Shown here: in pieces, positions 6,603 to 13,400 of the stretch
Layout: the number at the start of each line of letters is the position of its first letter
How positions within the stretch are numbered: the stretch's first letter is position 1
DNA from: an uncultured Campylobacter sp.
GTDB taxonomy: Bacteria > Campylobacterota > Campylobacteria > Campylobacterales > Campylobacteraceae
Direction: 5' to 3'
Length of the DNA: 15,484 nucleotides
Assembly: GCF_937973075.1 (NCBI RefSeq)
Contig: NZ_CALBWL010000068.1
Span: 1 to 15,484, forward strand
Notes under the pieces: model-generated
What the model saw: the letters and a program-made list of their open reading frames with translations, nothing else
Told to the model about the DNA's origin: nothing
Databases searched by the model: none
Program-made: the position numbers and the translations under genes

Positions 6603-8147
6603 TCAGATATTTTCTGCCGCCACCATGCCAAAAACCATACAATCAGCCATGCTCATAGTACCGAGCCTACTTGCGCCGTGAACGCCACCGGTGATTTCGC
6701 CCGCAGCGTATAATCCTGCGATCGGCTCGCCGCTAGCTGCGTCGATAACCTGAGCTTTGGTATTGATCTGCACGCCGCCCATGCAGTAAAGAATTTTCGG
6801 GCTTGTTTGACACGCATAAAATGGAGCTTTTGATACGTCGATACCGCCTACGTCGGCTTTTGTCAAAGGCTTGCCAAACTCCGGGTCACTTCCTGCTTTG
6901 ACGTAGCCGTTAAAATCCGCGACGGTTTTTAAGAACGGCTCCAGCGGAATTTTATAAAATTTTGCAAGCTCTTCTAAGGTATTAAATTCTTTGATTGAGC
7001 CTGCTTCTACACCTTTTGACGTATAGACCGGATTATTTGCATCAACTGCGGCTTGATCGCAGATATTTACGGGATAGTTGTCGTTATTTTCGCTCTCCGC
7101 CATGCATTTAAAGATCGCTTCGGTTTTGATCTTGCGCCCGGCGTGCTCGTTCATAAAGCGTTTGCCCGTCTTTGGATCGACGGTTAGACCATAGTCGTTA
7201 GCACAGTGGTTTGAAAATAGCGCAGAAGTACCAAATCCCTTCTCGCTAGGATTGGTATAAGGATTTAGTTGAATCCAGCTGAGTTGCAAAGGATTCGCAC
7301 CTAGCTTCATCGCCGCGATAAGCGCACCTGCGGTAGCGCCTGGTTGGCTTACGGTTTCGATATTGTCTTTTAGATACGGCACTTGCTGAGCGCGAAACCA
7401 TTTATCTGAGCTGTATCCACCCGCAGCCAGAACGACGCCATCTTTGGCTTTAAAAAATTTTACTTCGCCACTTTTGTTTTCCCTATCGTCGCTAGCAAGC
7501 TGCGGATCGAACTTATATTCTTCGCGACACTTTACGCCTACGACGCGACCGCTGTCATCCACGATGAAATCATCAAATTTAGTACGCTTCTTGATTACAG
7601 CATTTGCATTTTCCTCGATCGCCTTATGCATCGGCTGGATGTAGCCCGAGCCGCTAGCATTTTTGGCCTGTACGGCGCGCTTTAGCGAGTGTCCGCTAGC
7701 AGATATCACCTTGCCCGAAAACTCCACTCCGATGCTTTTTAGGTATTCAAAAGCGTCGCCTGCGCGGTCGTAGATGACGCCTAGCAAATCTACGTGATTT
7801 AAATTTAGCCCGTCTTTTAGGCAATCTGCGATGAAAGCATCTTTACTATCCGTGATGCCCGCGGCTTTTTGGAATTCGTTATTTGGTACCGCCATATTGC
7901 CGGCGTTAATGACGGAATTGCCGCCCGCACGACCCATCTTTTCGATCATAAGCACTTTTTTGCCGCGCTTAAGAGCCTGAAGCGTCGCCATCGAGCCTGC
8001 AAAACCGCTACCGATAACGACAACGTCATATTCTTCGTCAAATTTTACGTCTTTGGCGTTTTGCGTTGCACTAGCACTGCTTGCAGCCAAAGCCAGAGCT
8101 CCCGCCGCGCCGATTTTAATAAAATTTCGTCTTGAAATTTCTTGCAT
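6603..8147 (-). CDS. Tat-exported FAD reductase, flavocytochrome c/fumarate reductase superfamily (copy 1)
   Basis: A 514-residue periplasmic flavoprotein expected to pass electrons to an organic acceptor in anaerobic respiration. The Tat signal is SRRNFIK (residues 5-11) with likely cleavage after ASA (27). The FAD Rossmann motif is GSGFAG at 46-51. The C-terminal FAD-binding segment is GLYAAGEITGGVHGASRLG (478-496). There is no heme-binding CxxCH and no FMN-binding domain, so a separate cytochrome must supply electrons; none is encoded here. Compared from memory with Shewanella FccA, catalytic R402 (here R338) and R544 (R494) are kept. H365 becomes N295, T377/E378 become N313/H314 and H504 becomes Y454. 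Fumarate is therefore unlikely to be the substrate. The ATG has AAGGAG six bases upstream. The neighbouring upstream gene is a paralogue, about 60% identical by eye. Confidence 0.9.
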   Translation of the reverse strand: MQEISRRNFIKIGAAGALALAASSASATQNAKDVKFDEEYDVVVIGSGFAGSMATLQALKRGKKVLMIEKMGRAGGNSVINAGNMAVPNNEFQKAAGITDSKDAFIADCLKDGLNLNHVDLLGVIYDRAGDAFEYLKSIGVEFSGKVISASGHSLKRAVQAKNASGSGYIQPMHKAIEENANAVIKKRTKFDDFIVDDSGRVVGVKCREEYKFDPQLASDDRENKSGEVKFFKAKDGVVLAAGGYSSDKWFRAQQVPYLKDNIETVSQPGATAGALIAAMKLGANPLQLSWIQLNPYTNPSEKGFGTSALFSNHCANDYGLTVDPKTGKRFMNEHAGRKIKTEAIFKCMAESENNDNYPVNICDQAAVDANNPVYTSKGVEAGSIKEFNTLEELAKFYKIPLEPFLKTVADFNGYVKAGSDPEFGKPLTKADVGGIDVSKAPFYACQTSPKILYCMGGVQINTKAQVIDAASGEPIAGLYAAGEITGGVHGASRLGTMSMADCMVFGMVAAENI

Positions 8148-8176
8148 TTTTTGCTCCTTGCGTTGAAATTTTATAG

Positions 8177-8182
8177 ATTATA
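8177..8182 (-). promoter_or_regulatory. -10 box for reductase copy 1
   Basis: A perfect TATAAT on the minus strand lies 29 bases before the ATG, preceded by an AT-rich stretch and no clear -35 box, as is common for housekeeping promoters in Campylobacter. It would give a leader of roughly 20 bases ending in the AAGGAG site. Confidence 0.5.
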
Positions 8183-8309
8183 CACCCACGTAGCGAAATT
8201 TAAAATTTAACGTAAAGACTTAGTGATAGAATTTTAAAAATTTAGAAAAGAAATTTTAAAAGCGCAAATTTAAAGCGAATGAATTTTACTCCGCTAGCCG
8301 AAGTCTAGG

Positions 8310-8329
8310 CGTAAATTTTAAAATTTACG
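8310..8329. repeat. 20-bp perfect palindrome
   Basis: The ten-base arm CGTAAATTTT is followed directly by its exact inverse complement AAAATTTACG. It is an extended member of the AATTTTAAAATT family seen in the other gaps. It could be a hairpin or a protein-binding site; the sequence does not decide. Confidence 0.6.
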
Positions 8330-8509
8330 GCGCACGGATTTGCTCGCCGCCTGTGCGAAATTTTGCCGCCGCTATAAAATTTTAAAGTGCGCGGTATTCA
8401 AATTTAAAACTCGCGCCGCAGAATTTTAAGCGCTTTAAATTTTAAAATGCTTTGAAATGCTACGGCACACTTTGCGGCTCTACTTTGAAATTTTAAAGAC
8501 GCACATAGT

Positions 8510-8549
8510 ATTTCGGCGCAAAGCACGCACCGCTACTTCGCGCCGAAAT
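8510..8549 (-). terminator. Hairpin 3' of reductase copy 2, possible terminator
   Basis: ATTTCGGCGC (8510-8519) and GCGCCGAAAT (8540-8549) form a perfect ten-pair stem with a 20-base loop, about 55 bases beyond the stop of copy 2 on the minus strand. There is no clean U run after it, so it may instead stabilise the mRNA end or belong to a small repeat family. Confidence 0.35.
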
Positions 8550-8590
8550 TTAACAAAGCGCGCGTTGACAACCGCTTCGCGCCGAAATTT
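8536..8590. repeat. 16-bp direct repeat, two copies 39 bases apart
   Basis: CTTCGCGCCGAAATTT occurs at 8536-8551 and again at 8575-8590. The inner GCGCCGAAA of each copy can pair with TTTCGGCGC at 8511-8519, so two alternative hairpins are possible at the 3' end of reductase copy 2. Confidence 0.6.
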
Positions 8591-8604
8591 CGCGGGCGCT
8601 AAAT

Positions 8605-10155
8605 TTAAGCCCCGATTGTTTCGCCAGCGATCATTCCGAAAACCATACAATCAAGTATCGCGTAGGTTCCGAGCCTACTCGCGCCGTGCACGCCGCCGGT
8701 TACCTCGCCCGCAGCCCAAAGCCCTGGGATCGGCTCGTGAGTAAGGCTAGAGATGACCTGAGCTTTGGTGTTGATCTCAAGTCCGCCCATCGTATGGTGC
8801 ACCTTCGGCATCGTGCGGCTTGCGTAAAACGGCGGCTTGGAAACGTCGATGCCGTCCAGCTTATCGACAACCTTGCCAAATTCCGGATCTTTACCCGCTT
8901 TGACGTAAGAGTTATAATCCGCGACGGTCTTTAAAAACGGCTCCAGCGGCAGATTGTAAGCCTTCGCAAGCTCCTCTAACGTGTCAAATTTCTTCACGAC
9001 GCCCGCTTCTAAAGGACGTGAAGTATAGACCGGGTTACGCGCGGCGACGGCTTGGGAGTCGCAGACGTTTACCGGATAGTTGTCGTTTTTCTCACTCTCG
9101 GCGATGACCTTGAAGCAGGCATCCGCCTTGATCTTGCGTCCTGCATGCTCGTCCATAAAGCGCTTGCCCGTCTTTGGATCGACGGTAAGACCGTAGGTGT
9201 TGCAGCAGTGGTTGGTGAAATTTACCGCAGCGCCGAAGCCCTTCTCATCGGGCGAGCAATATGGAAGGAACTGAATCCATGACGTTAAAAGGGTAAATGC
9301 GCCGATTCTATTTGCCGCTAGCATCGCTCCCGCCGAGCTTCCCGGGTGGTTGGTGCTATCTATGCTAGGCACTACGCGCGGATCTTGGATCTGGCGGTAC
9401 CATAGATCGCGTCCGTATCCGCCCGAAGCCAGCAAAACGCCGTCTTTGGCTTTATAGCTCTTTTTCTCGCCGCTTTTGTTTTCCAGATCGTCGCTAAAGA
9501 GTTTCGGATCAAATTTATACTCCTCGCGAGCTTCTACGCCCACGACGCGACCGCTGTCGTCCACGATGAAATCGTCAAATTTCGTGCGAGTTTTGATCGT
9601 GACGTTAGGATCGTTTTGAAGTTTACCCATCATCGGTTGGATATAACCCGAGCCCGAGCCGTTGGTCGATTGTAAGCTTCTTGCGACGCTGTGGCCGCTC
9701 TCAAAGATCAGCTTGTCGCTAAATTCCGCTCCGCAGCTAGTTAAAAGATCCACGGCGTCGTTTGCGCGATCAAACATCACGCCCAAAAGATCGGTGTGAT
9801 TAAGTCCGAGTCCGTCTTTTACGGCATCGGCGATAAAAAGCTCTTTGCTATCTTTGATACCTTGTGCGACTTGAAATTTATTCATAGGAGCTGCCATATT
9901 TCCGCCATTGATGACGGAATTTCCGCCCGCGCGGCCCATCTTTTCTAAGATAAGCACCTTTTTACCGCGCCCACTAGCTTTAATCGCTGCGGCAAGTCCC
10001 GCAAAACCGGTGCCGATGATGACGATGTCGTATTCCTCGTCGAATTTTACGTCCTTGGCGTTTTGTGCCGCACTTGCGCTACTAGCTCCCAGCGCAAGTG
10101 CCCCCGCACCCACTGCGCTAATCTTTAAAAAACTACGTCTTGATACATCTTGCAT
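8605..10155 (-). CDS. Tat-exported FAD reductase, flavocytochrome c/fumarate reductase superfamily (copy 2)
   Basis: A 516-residue periplasmic flavoprotein, paralogue of the next gene downstream. The Tat motif is SRRSFLK (5-11) with cleavage likely near ASA/A (29-30). The FAD motif is GTGFAG (48-53), the catalytic Arg region is GKRFMDEHAGRK (R340), and the C-terminal FAD segment is GEVTGGVHGASRLG with R494. Like copy 1 it lacks heme and FMN domains. It keeps HHTMGG (H454, equivalent to FccA H504), but the FccA H365 position is L297 and T377/E378 are N315/H316. Half of the dicarboxylate clamp is therefore altered and the substrate is unknown. Fumarate-, urocanate- or acrylate-like reductases are all in this superfamily. 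The start chosen is ATG, because AAAGGAG lies six bases before it; a TTG two codons earlier would touch the ribosome binding site. A good promoter precedes it. Confidence 0.91.
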   Translation of the reverse strand: MQDVSRRSFLKISAVGAGALALGASSASAAQNAKDVKFDEEYDIVIIGTGFAGLAAAIKASGRGKKVLILEKMGRAGGNSVINGGNMAAPMNKFQVAQGIKDSKELFIADAVKDGLGLNHTDLLGVMFDRANDAVDLLTSCGAEFSDKLIFESGHSVARSLQSTNGSGSGYIQPMMGKLQNDPNVTIKTRTKFDDFIVDDSGRVVGVEAREEYKFDPKLFSDDLENKSGEKKSYKAKDGVLLASGGYGRDLWYRQIQDPRVVPSIDSTNHPGSSAGAMLAANRIGAFTLLTSWIQFLPYCSPDEKGFGAAVNFTNHCCNTYGLTVDPKTGKRFMDEHAGRKIKADACFKVIAESEKNDNYPVNVCDSQAVAARNPVYTSRPLEAGVVKKFDTLEELAKAYNLPLEPFLKTVADYNSYVKAGKDPEFGKVVDKLDGIDVSKPPFYASRTMPKVHHTMGGLEINTKAQVISSLTHEPIPGLWAAGEVTGGVHGASRLGTYAILDCMVFGMIAGETIGA

Positions 10156-10193
10156 TTGCAACTCCTTTAATTGAAAGTGTATATTTAAAAGAA

Positions 10194-10222
10194 ATGATAA
10201 CTCGAATTTAAAGGTAAGTCAA
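10194..10222 (-). promoter_or_regulatory. Housekeeping-type promoter of reductase copy 2
   Basis: On the minus strand a TTGACT -35 (10217-10222) is followed after exactly 17 bases by a TATCAT -10 (10194-10199). Each hexamer differs from the consensus at one position. Transcription would start near 10187, leaving a leader of about 30 bases with the AAAGGAG site just before the ATG. Confidence 0.6.
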
Positions 10223-10368
10223 ATAGAATAACGTTATAAATAGATAGTAAAAAGCTATAAAATATGGGCGTTGATATAAAATTTTGAAATTCGGCTGACG
10301 GGCGGGATTGAAATTTTAAAATTTTATCAGGCGTCCGTTTGCAAAATGCTTGTGAACACAAAAGCGCA

Positions 10369-10409
10369 CTCGGCGTGAAAATCGCAATAAATGCAAAATC
10401 CGCGCCGAG
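10369..10409 (-). terminator. Candidate terminator after the alpha-2-macroglobulin gene
   Basis: CTCGGCG (10369-10375) and CGCCGAG (10403-10409) form a seven-pair GC-rich stem with a 27-base loop, about 20 bases after the stop on the minus strand. TGCGCTTTTGTGTT follows, a short and imperfect U tract. The long loop lowers confidence. Confidence 0.4.
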
Positions 10410-10427
10410 CTTTAAAGCCGCTACGCC

Positions 10428-13400
10428 TTAGCGAGCGACTTTAAATTTAAGCGTTTGCAGATCGTAGTTATTTACCTGCTCGTATTGCATATCCTCGATA
10501 GAGATCGCAGGAAGCGCGCACGAGCCTGCCATAATCACGTTTATCGGAGTATAGATGACTCCGCTGCTATTCTCTCCATCTCGCGGATCATAATAGAAAT
10601 AGCCGCTTTTTGGGAAGCGAAGCACTCGGTCATACAGATACTCCGTGTGTTCTAGTGCCACGCTGTCTTGCATGCCCTCGACTCTAGCCTGCGCAGCTGA
10701 GCCTAGGCGCTCATTGACCGCTTCAAAGCAGCTAGGCATCGCCTCATCGATTACGAAATTATAAAGATAATAATTCGCTCGCCAGCTGATCTTAGAGTAA
10801 ATTTTCTGCCCTACTTTAAGCTTGTTTAGATCGACTATGTTGCCGCGAGCATCTATGAATTCGCGGTAAATTTCAATCCTTTTGCTATCCATAGAATGAG
10901 CGTTTAGGCTCTGTATGCTCAAAACCTCATGCTTTAAAGGCGCGCTTTCATATCCAAAGCCAAGAGCGGTAAAAAATAGCTCGCCATTGCCGCTCATCGG
11001 CGTAAATTCTATCGCGCCGTCTTTTACCGCTAGTTTGGTATCTAACGGCGAATTGAAATTTTTCGCCTCGCCGTCGTATTTTAAAGCAAAATGGGCTTCT
11101 TTTTTCGCATCCTTAAAATACGCATCAAATCCGCGTATTACGCTTGCTCGCTCCTGCGTGTTGTTTATATTTTTTAGATCGCGAATGATCGCATCGACCG
11201 TGCGAGCCGTGCTATCATCTTTGATGCCAGCCTTGCCGAATGCATAGAGCTTAAAGGCAGCATCTCTTATGTCGCTAGCAAATGTCAAACCTGCTCCGTT
11301 ATCAGCGTAATCGTAATTCGCCTCATCTATTTTTTCGAGCATAAATTCAAACTCAGTCGTCATATTGTGCTTTTTAAGTATCGCAGCCAAGGCGATACTA
11401 GCCATCGACGAATCTTTATAAAGATCGTTGTCGTAAACGAAATTTATCTCATCATCGTCCAGTTTGCCATATTGATCTAGCACGAAATCCGCATATATGC
11501 GGAGCGTATCCTGATCTTTGTAGCTTGATTTTAGCGCACTAAAAATTAGCGATCTTTGCTTATTGCTAAGGAATTTATAGCGCGCGTCAAGCTCTAGTAA
11601 AACGTCGCTTGCGTAAATTGAAGCATAGTAGTTAGTAACGCCGTGAGCACTCCAGTAACCGAAATCGCCGTTAGGTTTGAGGCGAGATAGAATTCTACTC
11701 GCATACTCGTTCACGCTGTTGGTTAAGGTTTTATTGGAGTCTTTGCGTGCGACATAATCAACCGCTATCATTCTTGAAGCAAGCTGTTCGGTGCAGCCGT
11801 AAGGATAGAGATATAGCTCGTCCGCTAGGCTAAAAGCGTTAGGCGTAGCGCTGATGTGAGCATAAATTTCTTTATAGCTCGGATCGATTTTGAGCGTTAC
11901 CGGCTTATCGCCGTAGCTTACGTGAAATAGCTTCGAGCGCGGGAACTGGCTGATTACGTCAAATTCCACATCGTTGCTAAATTTCTGCCCATTTGCGTCA
12001 AGATCAAATTTAATGTTCGCATCTGCAATATCAAGCGCGCTCGCGGTGAAGTTCGTGTGCTTGACCTCAAGCGGCTTGAGCGTGAAATTTGCCTCACCGC
12101 CACTTATAGCGACCGAAGGAGATGAGCTGATTTTTAAGACCGCCTTTTGCTCTTTGTCGGTGGTGTTGATGAGCGTTAGCGGCACGGAAATCTCATCGCC
12201 GCGCACCATGTAGGTTAGATCAGCAGGCTTTATGATCACGTCGTCTCGGACCTTGGCTTCGACGTTTGCCGAGCCGATCGTAGCCGCCTCTCCGATAGCC
12301 ATGGCACTTAGACGGATCGTGGAGTTAAAATTTTTCGGCATCGCAAGCTCAAATTTCGCCTCGCCGTTTGCATCCGCTTTTGCGATCAGCATTTTGATAA
12401 ATTTTTTCTGCTTTTTGTTTTCGACCGGGCTTAAATTTCGTTTAGCTTTCGCCATCACGCCGTCGCCGCCGAAGCTTAGCTCTTTAGCAGTAGTTTGATA
12501 CACGCTAAGATCGTCGTAAATGTCGAAGTACCGCATCGCAAAATACGCGCTAACGTCAAACGCCTTAAATGCATCAAGCTCCTCTTGTGAGACGATATCT
12601 AAAATTCCAAGATCGACCGCGTATAGTATGATCTTGGAATTCGGCTCGCTTTTTACGCTGATCTGCGCGTTTTGTCCGTTTTTGTAGCTTTTCTCGGCTA
12701 AAATTTGTACGCCAGCCTTGTGCGAGCTCGCATCTAGCGCCACCGGCACGTTTGCATAGGCTCTAAGCGGCATCGCAGCGGGTGTCGCAGCGCGCGCGAT
12801 TACAGCGTTGATATGTCCGCCGACGAAATTATCCGGCACGCTGAGCTCAAATTCCGCGCTGCCGCCTTTGACGGATAGAATTTTATAGTCGTAAACTTGC
12901 TCGCCTACGAGTGAGATATTTAGCACGCCGCTTTCTACCGGGGAATTGATGACGCCTTTAATTTTATCTCCGGCTTTAACCTTATCGCTTGCGAGTTTGA
13001 TTTTAGCGCTTTGCACGTCTTTAGCGTTTACCCGTCCATAATATCCCCAGCCGCTTACATCGACGCGCACGCCAGCGCTTGCGCCGCTTGAGTAATCGTT
13101 TGCGACGATTAGATAATTGCCGCCGTTTTGGAATTTATACTCAAACTCGCGCGCATCGGTGCTAACGGCGCTTACGAGATTAAAGCTTTCTTGCTCGACG
13201 TATCTGTTGCCGTCATAAACGTAAGTAAAATCGTCGCGGTAAATTTCAACGTCGATCTTGCCTTTGACGTCGGTTTTGGTTTTGGAATCTAGCAGCGCAA
13301 AGCCGAATTTTACGCTATCTCCGCTTGATATGAAATCCTTACTCGCGCGAATTCCTACGATACGATCATAAGGCAGATAGCTCAGGCTGCGATATGCGTT

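Larger units (their letters stand above)
8148..8604. other. Intergenic region between the two reductases, rich in AT palindromes and small repeats
   Basis: No credible gene was found in these 457 bases. They hold the promoter-like sequence of copy 1, a 20-bp perfect palindrome at 8310-8329, many AAATTT-type runs, a hairpin at 8510-8549 and a 16-base direct repeat. A plus-strand open frame from 8457 has an implausible Arg-rich product and runs into the coding sequence of copy 2, so it was not accepted. Confidence 0.6.

Noticed and set aside
6603..8147. Cytoplasmic fumarate reductase subunit FrdA or aspartate oxidase
   Set aside because: The twin-arginine signal and the HGASRLG-type C-terminus fit the periplasmic flavocytochrome c group, and no FrdB or FrdC gene is nearby.
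8457..8744. 95-residue plus-strand open frame with an Arg-rich product
   Set aside because: The composition is implausible and it overlaps the well-supported reductase copy 2 on the other strand; an antisense shadow.
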